In this document: piece by piece, positions 17,967 through 26,611 of the stretch
Numbering within the stretch: the stretch's first letter is position 1
How the letters are laid out: every line of letters begins with the position of its first letter
Origin: Candidatus Ichthyocystis hellenicum
GTDB lineage: Bacteria; Pseudomonadota; Gammaproteobacteria; Burkholderiales; 2013Ark19i
NCBI RefSeq assembly: GCF_001460935.1
Contig: NZ_LN906597.1
Coordinates: 420,768-484,767 of the forward strand
Length of the DNA stretch: 64,000 nt
Direction: 5' to 3'
Translations under genes and position numbers: made by a program
Notes under the pieces: model-generated
Told to the model about the DNA's origin: nothing
What the model saw: the letters and a program-made list of their open reading frames with translations, nothing else
Database searches by the model: none

Positions 17967-18950
17967 ATGTCTAGTGTTAATAACTACAGTGAGGTCAGCA
18001 GTGATTTATCAGCTGAAGGGGAAGCAGAAATAGAAAATAATTTGGGTTCTCAGGAAGGTGCTATTGCTTCATGTAGTTTGCCTAGTTGGGTTGCAAATGT
18101 AACGGAAAGTTGGGGCGCAGTATCTATGTCTTCTCCTTCTTGCAGTGAATCTTTGAGTGGACTAGAAGTGGCTGTTGGCACTTCTAATATTATCTCTATT
18201 TTGGAATTGATTGTAGAAAGGGCTTCGGTAGATTTCGTCCAGAGTAATATATGTGAAAGTGAGTACAAGAGAGGTATTTTTCCCTTACAGGAAAGAGGTG
18301 AAGTTGGAGCTTCTGGATTTCCTAGTCTTGAAGCGGTGGTAGGTGTTGTTCTTCGTGTTGCTGTGAATCTAGTGGTTACGTTAGATGATGGTTGTGATTT
18401 TCTATTGAACTCATCTGATACAGTCAAAAGGTATTTTGTATCAAATTTAGGAATAGGAGAAAGTGAAGTAATTAGAACCTTGATAAACACGGTGGCATTT
18501 GCCGGTTTTTTGAACTATTCTGAGTCGCATATAAATAGTATGTCTTCATCTTTGGTGGTTGGCTTATCACGAGATATAGTTGGGGATCTTTTGTATTTCA
18601 GGGATATTAATTATTATCGCAGTCTTCAAGCTAGGTCTTCTCTTGATTTGTGTCGGGTTAGTATGTTTTTTAGGAAAATTGTATCGTTGCTTGTTTTCTT
18701 TCCAGAAGTTATGCACCCAAGGTTTATGAATGCTGAGTTTAGTGAGGAGTTTTTTGCTGCGTATTTTACCCCAGAGGGTCGTTGCCATGTGAAAGTAACT
18801 CCATCTAACGCAATAGACCCGTCAAGAAGCGGCGGAGATTCTTATGAGCCGGGGTCTAACATTTCTGTCGCTATTTCTAACTTGGAAGAATATTTGTTTG
18901 GCGTGAGTGCGGTTGGTGAGTATGATAGTGAAAGTTATCTCTGCCTCTAA
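17967..18950 (+). CDS. Array family member F, unknown function
   Basis: A 327-residue protein starting MSSVNNYSEVSSD after AAAGGGGG. It has the shortest N-terminal part (about 75 residues). The core (75-275) contains QSNICESEYKR, VVGVVLRVAVNLVVTLDDGCDFLLNSSDTVKRYF, YFRDINYYRSLQARSSL, LLVFFPEVMHPRF and EEFFAAYFTPEGRCHVK. A tail of about 55 residues, Ser/Asn-rich and then acidic, follows the core, ending at a stop codon that lies inside a 21-base tandem repeat. Unknown function, no signal peptide. Confidence 0.85.
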   Translation: MSSVNNYSEVSSDLSAEGEAEIENNLGSQEGAIASCSLPSWVANVTESWGAVSMSSPSCSESLSGLEVAVGTSNIISILELIVERASVDFVQSNICESEYKRGIFPLQERGEVGASGFPSLEAVVGVVLRVAVNLVVTLDDGCDFLLNSSDTVKRYFVSNLGIGESEVIRTLINTVAFAGFLNYSESHINSMSSSLVVGLSRDIVGDLLYFRDINYYRSLQARSSLDLCRVSMFFRKIVSLLVFFPEVMHPRFMNAEFSEEFFAAYFTPEGRCHVKVTPSNAIDPSRSGGDSYEPGSNISVAISNLEEYLFGVSAVGEYDSESYLCL

Positions 18951-18994
18951 AAAGATTATCTCTGCCTCTAAAAAGAATGTAAAGAATGTAAAGA
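18935..18994 (+). repeat. Tandem repeats across the stop codon of member F
   Basis: Two perfect copies of a 21-base unit starting TTATCTCTGCCTC (18935 and 18956) are followed by two perfect copies of ATGTAAAGA (18977 and 18986). The first 21-base copy contains the stop codon of member F, so the gene end was recently duplicated. Confidence 0.85.
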
Positions 18995-19519
18995 TTGTTA
19001 GAGGTTCTTATATTCCTGGATTTTTTCGGCCCTCTTTTTTATTTGACAGTGAACTTAGTGATATAAGTTTTTCTATGTATTTGGTTTGTCTTTCAGTTGT
19101 CAATTGTGATGGTTTTTAGTTAATGGAAAATATGCGCCTAGATCGGGGGGGTTCCGTTCGAACGTGTTGCAGGGGGGGCTTTTGTACATTTTTTACTTCA
19201 GATAGATGTTGCTATCCAAAGTACAATGATTGTACTATGACAAGCTCAGAAAAATGATAATGACAAATGAGAAGTGGCAGGTGCTTTAATAAATGGTTCT
19301 CTTAAAGCATCCGAACGGGAAATGCATTCAGATATATTTTTGGCGAAGATCATTATGATGAGTGTTTGGATATGGTTTCGCGCAAATATGCTGTTTCTTA
19401 GGGAGGGCCGGTTCTTATAGTGGGTGTTTATATGGGATTGGTAAATATGAATTGTTGCTAATGTTTGCGTTTGTGTGCTTGAGGATCTTTGTTCCATGAG
19501 GGGGCAAGAAAGGAAGAGC
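18951..19519. other. Spacer between members F and G
   Basis: About 570 bases without a recognised gene. After the tandem repeats there are two 7-G tracts (about 19146 and 19171) and an open stretch at 19279-19419 that resembles nothing I know. The region before 19520 presumably holds the member G promoter. Confidence 0.4.
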
Positions 19520-20890
19520 GTGTCTAGTATTAGGGAAAGCAGTCGGTATGTCGGTGATGCTAGCGATTTGCTAGTGATAGAAGGTGAAGATGGTGCGGTG
19601 TTTCGTCAGGACGGAGTTTCTCGTTTAGATGCTCTTCCTAGCTGTAGCAATGATGAAACAAGTGGTCAAAGTTTGTCATGCCATGGTGGCGAGTTGTTAT
19701 GCATGGGGGGTGCGGTTGGTAATTCTGATGGAGTTAATGATTGCCAGTTGGAGTCTGAGTTCGGAAAGATTATTTCTGACTTGGAGGGAGGTGTGCGTGA
19801 AATAGAGTGTGTTTTAGGTATTTCTATTGGAGGCGATTATGATAATGATGTGCTGGCAATTAGAGGTGCTATTTGTGTCCTGAAGGATTTGGACCATAGG
19901 TTAGAAGTTGCTTTTACTGGCCATAGTGAGTCCAATTTGGCTGGTTCCATGTCGGTAATTTTTGATGTTGATAGAGCTATTGCTTTGCTGAAAGAGGGGC
20001 TAGATTTAATAAAGGCGGTTGTTGATGATTTTGTTGCCGCTAGTTACTTTAATATTGATTCTCAGTTAGAAGCCAAAGTGAGGGGCTTTTTTTTGAAGAA
20101 GACGAGTGAGCTTTTATTTGTAAACAAAATTGTTCGGATTGAGGGTGATCTTCGTGTTTTTCGGGTCCAGAAGGAACAAATGTTTTTGTCTAGCCGCAAA
20201 GGTGTGGGGGTGGATCCTGAGGGTAAATCCAACTTGGACGAAATAGTAGGGAGTGTTGTTGGTAGCTGTGGAGGGAATGCTGAGTTTAGATCTGCACTAA
20301 AAGCTTTGATCGGTGGGGTTTTAGTTAGGGTTACTAATTGTAATGGAGGTGGTGTTGATGGATTTGGTGGTGATCATGCCTTGGAAGAGTTGATAATTAT
20401 TATTCTTCGTGTAGCGTCTAGCATAGCGATAGGTATAGATGAGGGCTGTGATTTTTTGTTAAAGTCTTCTGATAAGCTTAAAGGATACCTTGTGTCAAAG
20501 CTGGGAATGGATGCTGCTGAAGTAGTTGGTGTTTTGTTAAATGATGATGTGTCTGTTGATGTTTTGGGGCTTTCTGGAGGAGAATTGAAGGGTAATGCCC
20601 CGGAGTTAGTTTGTGGTTTGTTAGAAAAATTAGGTTGTTTGGTAGAGTCCGTGGCGGCAGCTAGGATTGTTTGCTACGACAGTTTGGGGAATAGCCTTTT
20701 TAGATCTTGTGCTAGTTCTGGCTATGTGGCTGATTTCTTGAGAAAGATAATCTCATTGCTTGTTTTTTTTCCGGAAGCTTTGCATCCTGGGGTTGTTTGG
20801 TCATTCGACAAGAGGCTTTTTAATTACAGATTTACCCCAGAGGGTAGATGTAATTGGAGACATGGCGGAGGTGGTGGTGCGGCGGTTTAG
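19520..20890 (+). CDS. Array family member G with an extra N-terminal insertion
   Basis: A 456-residue protein. I chose GTG at 19520 because VSSIRESSRYVGDASD aligns with the start of member B and AGGAAG precedes it; an ATG at 19496 would add eight residues. Residues about 76-225 form a helical, Leu/Val/Asp-rich insertion not seen in the other members. The core (about 228-445) keeps VVGSCGGNAEFRSALKAL (like C and D), ILRVASSIAIGIDEGCDFLLKSSD, LLVFFPEALHP and YRFTPEGRCN. However, the usual ICExxYK motif is replaced by a Gly-rich stretch and NNRYF by DSLGNSLF. It ends with a short Gly-rich tail. Confidence 0.85.
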   Translation: MSSIRESSRYVGDASDLLVIEGEDGAVFRQDGVSRLDALPSCSNDETSGQSLSCHGGELLCMGGAVGNSDGVNDCQLESEFGKIISDLEGGVREIECVLGISIGGDYDNDVLAIRGAICVLKDLDHRLEVAFTGHSESNLAGSMSVIFDVDRAIALLKEGLDLIKAVVDDFVAASYFNIDSQLEAKVRGFFLKKTSELLFVNKIVRIEGDLRVFRVQKEQMFLSSRKGVGVDPEGKSNLDEIVGSVVGSCGGNAEFRSALKALIGGVLVRVTNCNGGGVDGFGGDHALEELIIIILRVASSIAIGIDEGCDFLLKSSDKLKGYLVSKLGMDAAEVVGVLLNDDVSVDVLGLSGGELKGNAPELVCGLLEKLGCLVESVAAARIVCYDSLGNSLFRSCASSGYVADFLRKIISLLVFFPEALHPGVVWSFDKRLFNYRFTPEGRCNWRHGGGGGAAV

Positions 20891-21007
20891 TGATTTGTCT
20901 TCTGCGTGTGCTTGGGTTTCGTGCTTTCTTCTTTTTCGCCGCCGTGTGTGATGACTTGCGCAAGCCCCAGATGAAGCGTTTTTATTTGAAATGGCATGGA
21001 GCCATAA

Positions 21008-21703
21008 CTATGTTTCGGTAGGATGCTCAGGCGGAATTCCGTTTTCTTTTTGGTACCTTATTAGAGATTCCAGGTGTTTATGCAAGCTTGGGGATGTTTT
21101 CGCAAGATCTATAATGTCGCTAAGCGATATTAACGAGTCAATGTATATATCGTGTTTTTCCATCAACTCATCCCTAGCCAGTTTGTTGCTGTTGTTGCCA
21201 ACTTCTTCCCGGTCTATGGCAACGACGGCACCGATGACGTGGCCTCCAGCTTCGGTAATGAGTTGGTTTGCTTCTATGACCGAGATACCCGACGAGAGGA
21301 CATCGTCAACGATTAATACTTGCTTATTGTTCATACATCCGCCTATCAATCGGCCTTGTTCCCCGTGATCTTTGATTTCTTTGCGATTGTAGCAAAATTC
21401 CACCGCTAATCCTAACCTGTGAAGAGCGATGGCGGCCGAAACCGATAAAGGAATTCCTTTGTAGGCAGACCCGAATATGACGTCCGGCTTTTTATCCATC
21501 AAAAGAATTCTTTGAGCATAATACATGCCCAGCGTTTCTACGGATGCCCCAGAAGAAAATTGCCCAAAGTTGAAAAAATATGGAGACCTTCGTTCCGCTT
21601 TAGTTATGAATTCACCAAACAAAAGGGCTTCATTTTTTTGGCAAAATTCTATAAAATTCTTTCTGATCTGGTTAATCTTTCCTCTTGCGTGTTCGACGAA
21701 CAT
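21008..21703 (-). CDS. pyrE: Orotate phosphoribosyltransferase PyrE
   Basis: A 231-residue enzyme that condenses orotate with PRPP to form OMP in pyrimidine synthesis. The PRPP-binding motif VLIVDDVLSSG is near residue 128, and FGSAYKGIPLSV and YNRKEIKDHGE are the family's other conserved segments. The start has AGGAG five bases upstream. The gene converges on array member G (117 bases apart) and diverges from xthA, which marks the right edge of the accessory region. Confidence 0.95.
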   Translation of the reverse strand: MFVEHARGKINQIRKNFIEFCQKNEALLFGEFITKAERRSPYFFNFGQFSSGASVETLGMYYAQRILLMDKKPDVIFGSAYKGIPLSVSAAIALHRLGLAVEFCYNRKEIKDHGEQGRLIGGCMNNKQVLIVDDVLSSGISVIEANQLITEAGGHVIGAVVAIDREEVGNNSNKLARDELMEKHDIYIDSLISLSDIIDLAKTSPSLHKHLESLIRYQKENGIPPEHPTET

Positions 21704-21728
21704 AAACTCCTCTTAGAATGAAATCATT

Positions 21729-22499
21729 GTGAAGGTTGCAACTCTAAATCTTAATGGACTGCGCTCTGCCTATCGTAAGGGCTTGTCAAAGTTCATCCAG
21801 TGTACCTCTCCTGATGTTTTTTGTGTACAGGAAATTAGAATAGATCCTGCAGCAATGAGCTGTGATCTTTTTTTCCAAGATCAATATAGATCTTTTTTTT
21901 GTCCATCATCTAGAAAGGGCTACAGTGGCGTAGGGATCTATACCCGTTTTGATCCTGTTAATGTAATAACAAAATTTGATAATGGTGAGTTTGATAGAGA
22001 GGGACGATGTATCGGGGTTGAGTTGGAAGCTTTGTGGGTTTTTTCTGTATATTTCCCGTCGGGGTCTAGTTCTTCTTTAAGGCAAGAAGCAAAATTTAGA
22101 TTTTTGACGGCCTTCTCTCGCTTTTTTGAGAATTTTGAGGACTTTGCTCGTAAGCCGGTACTGCTTTGCGGTGATTTTAATATTGCCCATCAGCCCATAG
22201 ATTTGAAAAATTGGAGATCTAATCAAAGAAATCCAGGATTTTTGCCAGAAGAGAGAGATTGGTTGACTCAATTTATGAAACAGAGAAAAATGTTGGACGT
22301 TTTCCGTTTTTTGTATCCAAAAACAGTTTCTTATACTTGGTGGTCTCAGCGAGGCAAGGCAAGGGAGAAAGACGTTGGATGGCGTATAGATTATCAAATT
22401 ACTAGCTGCGCTTTGGCTGACAAAGCGAATTCGGCCTATGTTTATGTTGAAAGCAATTTGTCAGATCATGCCCCTCTTGTTGTGAATTATGATTTGTAA
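21729..22499 (+). CDS. xthA: Exodeoxyribonuclease III (AP endonuclease)
   Basis: A 256-residue enzyme of the exonuclease-endonuclease-phosphatase fold that cleaves abasic sites in base-excision repair. The motifs are LNLNGLRSAYRKG at the N-terminus, QEIRID (catalytic Glu), GDFNIAH and the C-terminal SDHAPL. It starts with GTG at 21729. It is divergent from pyrE with only 25 bases between, and its 3' end overlaps the convergent transporter gene by 13 bases. Confidence 0.95.
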   Translation: MKVATLNLNGLRSAYRKGLSKFIQCTSPDVFCVQEIRIDPAAMSCDLFFQDQYRSFFCPSSRKGYSGVGIYTRFDPVNVITKFDNGEFDREGRCIGVELEALWVFSVYFPSGSSSSLRQEAKFRFLTAFSRFFENFEDFARKPVLLCGDFNIAHQPIDLKNWRSNQRNPGFLPEERDWLTQFMKQRKMLDVFRFLYPKTVSYTWWSQRGKAREKDVGWRIDYQITSCALADKANSAYVYVESNLSDHAPLVVNYDL

Positions 22500-23950
22500 T
22501 TCTGATGTCCCAGGTTTTTCCTTACGTATGGTATGAATAGGTAGGCAGGAAAGCATAGTAAAAACGTTAGGAAAAAATAAGTGCTATATCCCAATGATTC
22601 AGCTCCTATTCCTCCCAACCATCCGGAGATGGACCTTGAGAAGGCAAATATAGAGGTAAGAATGGCATATTCTGATGTTGCGTTTCTTTTGTCAGTTATT
22701 TTCATAAGATATGACATAAAGGCGGCGGAGCCTAGTCCGCCGCTAAATGAATCAAAAGCACTTGCTGTGTAAACTATAGCACGAGTGGTGGTTGATATAG
22801 GTATTCCAGTTATATGGGGGAGCGCGATGAAGGCTGCGATGCCGTAAAGAATGTTGGCCATTGCAGGTATGACTCCAAGTACCCACAGAGACCTAATTGT
22901 ACTGTTGTTATCTACGTACCATCCTCCTACTATTCCGCCAATTATGGATAAGGCTACGCCGAGGTTCACCGAAAATAAACCTATCTCTTGGCGAGAGAAA
23001 CCTGCGTCCATCCAAAAAGGTTTGATCATGAACGCAGATGCAGATTCTCCTATACGGTACAATAAGATAAATGCGATTGTGCCCAATATTCCTGGTTTTT
23101 TTAGTAAACTCAATAAAGAACCAAAAGCAGGTCCTAGTTGCAATGAAGAGCTGGATGTGATGTTTTTTGATGTTATGGTTAAGCCAATACAGATAATAAA
23201 AATAGGCAATAACCGATATATATGCGACGACTGTTCCAGTTGCTGAATGGCAGGTATTAGCTTGCTAATCGCCGGCCATATTAAGCCAGTGATTAATATG
23301 GTTATTCCAATCAGTATTTTTGGGGTTGACAGAAGAATAGACAACTCCTGAATGAAAGTCACTTCTTGTTGTGATTTTGTGGGATGGGGATAATTTGGCA
23401 TGGCGAGTGAGAGGCAAGCGTTGAGCCACAGAATGATTCCGCTTATCACAAATGTTTTTCCCCATCCAATTGTATTACTTAGGGCCAGTAATATTCCCGC
23501 TACTATTAATCCTATGCGGTAGGATATGTTCCTTACTGCATTTACCTTTCCTAGTTGGTTGCTACTGCTTAAGGTTATGGTTATGCCATCTATGGCTAAG
23601 TCATTAGTGGCAGAGCAAATGACATAGATGAAAAGGGTCGCCCATGATACTGCAGAAACGTGATTAAGGAAGGAGAAGAAAACTAAACACGCTCCCATGA
23701 TTATATTGGCGCTGAATATCCACCATCGGTGATGCGAAAAACGATCAACAACAGGGGCCCACAGGAACTTCATTGACCAAGCTAATCCGAGTAAAGAAAG
23801 TGTTCCTATCTTTACTAAGGATAGGTGAAGGGAGCGAAACCACAACGGAAATAAGTCGAAAAATAGCCCAAAAGGTAATCCTTCAGCAAAGTATAGCAAC
23901 CCTACCCAGGATAGCACCTGAAAGTTAGTCCACTTTTGATGTTGCATCAA
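22487..23950 (-). CDS. AmpG-like major facilitator transporter
   Basis: A 487-residue inner-membrane protein with about 12-14 hydrophobic segments. The N-terminal pattern FAEGLPFGLFFDLFPLW followed by LLGLAWSMKFLWAPVVDRF is that of the AmpG/acetyl-CoA transporter group of the MFS. AmpG proteins import anhydro-muropeptides for cell-wall recycling, which would fit a genome rich in lytic transglycosylases. The substrate is not proven by sequence. The 3' end overlaps xthA. Confidence 0.8.
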   Translation of the reverse strand: MMQHQKWTNFQVLSWVGLLYFAEGLPFGLFFDLFPLWFRSLHLSLVKIGTLSLLGLAWSMKFLWAPVVDRFSHHRWWIFSANIIMGACLVFFSFLNHVSAVSWATLFIYVICSATNDLAIDGITITLSSSNQLGKVNAVRNISYRIGLIVAGILLALSNTIGWGKTFVISGIILWLNACLSLAMPNYPHPTKSQQEVTFIQELSILLSTPKILIGITILITGLIWPAISKLIPAIQQLEQSSHIYRLLPIFIICIGLTITSKNITSSSSLQLGPAFGSLLSLLKKPGILGTIAFILLYRIGESASAFMIKPFWMDAGFSRQEIGLFSVNLGVALSIIGGIVGGWYVDNNSTIRSLWVLGVIPAMANILYGIAAFIALPHITGIPISTTTRAIVYTASAFDSFSGGLGSAAFMSYLMKITDKRNATSEYAILTSIFAFSRSISGWLGGIGAESLGYSTYFFLTFLLCFPAYLFIPYVRKNLGHQNYKS

Positions 23951-24007
23951 CTATTTCCAAATAATCTAATACCTCAGGTAATTATATATTATATATCAGG
24001 TATCGGT

Positions 24008-24187
24008 TTACAAGTAGTAGTAGGCCTTTTGTGGACACTCAGCTTTGGAATTTTTTTCCACTATGTCGAAGTTCTGTGGGCGGTTCCACCAAGTATTAAA
24101 ATGCTTCTTTTGCATTTTTTTTAAATTAGCGTCTTTATCCGTTAATTTTTTTAGAAAAATAGTAATGTCAGATTGATATGAAGACAT
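24008..24187 (-). CDS. Small DUF3460-like protein
   Basis: A 59-residue protein starting MSSYQSDITIFLKKL, with AAGGAT in front of the ATG at 24187. The pattern (YQSDITxFL near the start, a Gln-Lys-rich middle, Trp in NTWW, and a C-terminal Pro-x-x-Ala-Tyr) resembles DUF3460, a short protein found mainly in Burkholderiales, as I remember the family. Function unknown. It follows spoT by 23 bases on the same strand and may be co-transcribed. Confidence 0.65.
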   Translation of the reverse strand: MSSYQSDITIFLKKLTDKDANLKKMQKKHFNTWWNRPQNFDIVEKNSKAECPQKAYYYL

Positions 24188-24210
24188 AGTTTTATCCTTT
24201 AAGTAAGTGA

Positions 24211-26379
24211 TTATTTTCTTTCGGACTGAGTGGTGCGCCAAACTTTGGTAGATTCAGGTATTATCCGAACTTTGCGAAATATGGCTGCCAAGTGTTTTCT
24301 GTCGTAAACACTCAAAGAAAGGTGTATCGTAGCGTTGTTGTCGCCAGCATCTTCCATTACTACACTGCTGATGTCAGATCCTGTTTCCGCTATTTTAGAT
24401 GTCAACTTGCCTAGAACCCCGCGACGATTTTCTATCAATACAGCTATTGATGTGGAAAACATTTTGTGCTTAGTATTGCCCCATTCTATGTCTATAGTTT
24501 GGGCACATTTGTTGCTGATTTGTTTTCTGGCTACCGTGCAGTCACAGGTGTGTATGGTTAAGCCTTTGTCATTTCCTACTATGCCAACAATTGTGTCCCC
24601 AGGTATGGGGCGGCAACAATCTGCTGTTCTAATGGCAATGTCACCACTGTATGGTAGTGTGGGGTGCTCAGGTGGTGAGTTTTTATCAATTATTTCTTCT
24701 TCTACAAGTGATCTAGCTACTATAGTGGCAGCACTTTTTCCTAATCCTAGGTCAGCGAAAGCACTCTCTTTTGATGTATACCCACTGCGCTTGAAGTAGT
24801 TTTCCCAATGCTTGTCTGTTATGTTTTTTGAAAGGGAAATGCCAAGGCTGCTTAAGGACCTGGCTAAAAGACGTTCTCCCAGTGCAATTGATTCGTCATA
24901 TTGGCGGGTTCTGAGGAAATTGCGAATGGACAGCCTAGCTCGTGCAGAACGAACGTAGTTCAGCCATGATATTTTTGGATTGGATGTATCCCCAAGGATG
25001 ACTTCTATCATGTCGCCGCTTTTTAGTTCAGTCTTTAGTGACCCACTAAGACCATTAATTTTGCATCCTATAGCTTTGTGGCCGACATTTGTGTGGATGT
25101 TATAAGCAAAATCAATGGCAGTCGCTCCTTTTGGCAGGGTTTTTATTTCTCCCCTGGGGGTGAATACATATACTTCGTCAGGGAATAGATCAATTTTGAC
25201 ATACTCTAGGAATTCTTGTGCGCTGTTGGATGAACGTTGTATTTCCAGCAAAGATTGTAGCCAAATGTGAGTGTTCTTTTGCAGTTCTGTTAGCTCAATT
25301 GGGTTGCTCTTATAAAGCCAGTGGGCAGCTAACCCAGATTCGGCTACATTCTGCATATCTTGTGTGCGGATTTGTATTTCAACTTGATTTCCATGTGGGC
25401 CCATGACAGAGGTGTGCAGAGACTGGTAGCCGTTGTTTTTGGGTAGGGCAATGTAATCCTTAAATTGTCCTGGGAATGGTCTAAAAATATTATGGACCTC
25501 GCCTAGGCAAAGGTAGCAATCTCTGACCGTCTGGACAATTATACGTATCCCGAAAATATCAGTTACTTGAGAAAAGGATAGTTTGTTGAGCTTCATTTTA
25601 TTATAAATGCTATAAGGATTTTTTTCTCTTCCAGTAACTATATGAAAAATCTTGGATTTGTTGAGTTGTTCAGTAATTTTCGACACCATACTCTCAATGA
25701 TTTTGTTCTGGTCGCTCATGGAGATATCTACTGCTGTGCGGATAATGTTGAACCGCCAAGGGTATAGAAACTGAAAAGATAGGGTTTGAAGCTCTTGGAA
25801 AACATCATTCAACCCCAATCTATGTGCAATAGGGGCATAGATTTCCATAGTTTCCTTAGCAATAGATTTTCTTTTTACCAGGGGCATTGCAGACAGAGTG
25901 CGCATGTTATGGAGTCTGTCTGCTAGCTTAATCATGATGACACGCATGTCCCTAGCCATTGCCAGGAGCATTTTGCCGAAATTCTCTGCTCTTTTGTCCT
26001 TAGTTGCTATGGTAATTCTCGTGATCTTGGACACGCCGTCAACTAGCTCAGCTACACTGAGACCAAAAAGTGACCGAATCTGTTCGAAAGTAGCCCCTGT
26101 ATCCTCTATTACGTCATGTAGGATCGCTGCAGCTATTGCTTGGTGATCCAGCCTCCAGCGGCATAGAACCTCTGCAACGGCTACAGGATGAGTAACGTAT
26201 GGCTCCCCACTTTTTCTTTTTTGGCCTTGATGTGCATCGTAACTGCACCTGAAAGCCTTATAAACGAAACTTATCTCCTCTTTGCCGAGATACTCGGAAA
26301 GCTCCTTAGATAAATTACGAAACATCATATCGGGGTTACTGCCGAAACGACCATTACCTGTATGGTTCTTCTTTGCCAT
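24211..26379 (-). CDS. spoT: Bifunctional (p)ppGpp synthetase/hydrolase SpoT
   Basis: A 722-residue RelA/SpoT homologue controlling the stringent response. The hydrolase HD motif (HDVIEDTG) is intact near residue 87. The synthetase domain (about 230-350) has GREKNPYSIYNKM, FGIRIIV, YQSLHTSV and EIQIRT. A TGS domain (about 395-455) and a C-terminal ACT domain follow. Both catalytic halves look functional, so it is bifunctional. It lies in the conserved order yicC-gmk-rpoZ-spoT, 13 bases from rpoZ. Confidence 0.95.
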   Translation of the reverse strand: MAKKNHTGNGRFGSNPDMMFRNLSKELSEYLGKEEISFVYKAFRCSYDAHQGQKRKSGEPYVTHPVAVAEVLCRWRLDHQAIAAAILHDVIEDTGATFEQIRSLFGLSVAELVDGVSKITRITIATKDKRAENFGKMLLAMARDMRVIMIKLADRLHNMRTLSAMPLVKRKSIAKETMEIYAPIAHRLGLNDVFQELQTLSFQFLYPWRFNIIRTAVDISMSDQNKIIESMVSKITEQLNKSKIFHIVTGREKNPYSIYNKMKLNKLSFSQVTDIFGIRIIVQTVRDCYLCLGEVHNIFRPFPGQFKDYIALPKNNGYQSLHTSVMGPHGNQVEIQIRTQDMQNVAESGLAAHWLYKSNPIELTELQKNTHIWLQSLLEIQRSSNSAQEFLEYVKIDLFPDEVYVFTPRGEIKTLPKGATAIDFAYNIHTNVGHKAIGCKINGLSGSLKTELKSGDMIEVILGDTSNPKISWLNYVRSARARLSIRNFLRTRQYDESIALGERLLARSLSSLGISLSKNITDKHWENYFKRSGYTSKESAFADLGLGKSAATIVARSLVEEEIIDKNSPPEHPTLPYSGDIAIRTADCCRPIPGDTIVGIVGNDKGLTIHTCDCTVARKQISNKCAQTIDIEWGNTKHKMFSTSIAVLIENRRGVLGKLTSKIAETGSDISSVVMEDAGDNNATIHLSLSVYDRKHLAAIFRKVRIIPESTKVWRTTQSERK

Positions 26380-26392
26380 TCACAGTATATGC

Positions 26393-26602
26393 CTAATTAT
26401 GTGTGGAACTATTTTTTAGTATGCTCTCGTCGACTAGTCCTGCGGCAATCTCCCTTAGGGCAGTTACCCCCGGTTTGTTCTTGGAGGTTACTAGAGGCTC
26501 AGCTCCTTGAGCTAGCTGTCGCGCACGTGCAACCGCAACAAGAGTAAGAACAAAACGATTTGTAATTCTTTTAAGCCCATCTTCTATGGTGACTCGTGCC
26601 AT
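26393..26602 (-). CDS. rpoZ: RNA polymerase omega subunit
   Basis: A 69-residue omega subunit that helps assemble RNA polymerase and can mediate ppGpp binding. The N-terminal [30 protein letters not shown] is diagnostic. It lies between gmk and spoT, nine bases from gmk, in the conserved operon order. The C-terminal part is slightly shorter than in E. coli (91 residues) but ordinary for betaproteobacteria. Confidence 0.95.
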   Translation of the reverse strand: MARVTIEDGLKRITNRFVLTLVAVARARQLAQGAEPLVTSKNKPGVTALREIAAGLVDESILKNSSTHN

Positions 26603-26611
26603 GGTTTCCCC

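Noticed and set aside
20949-20966. Palindrome CTTGCGCAAG between member G and pyrE as a recombination site
   Set aside because: A single 10-base palindrome without a partner copy at the left end of the array; too short to support an attachment site.
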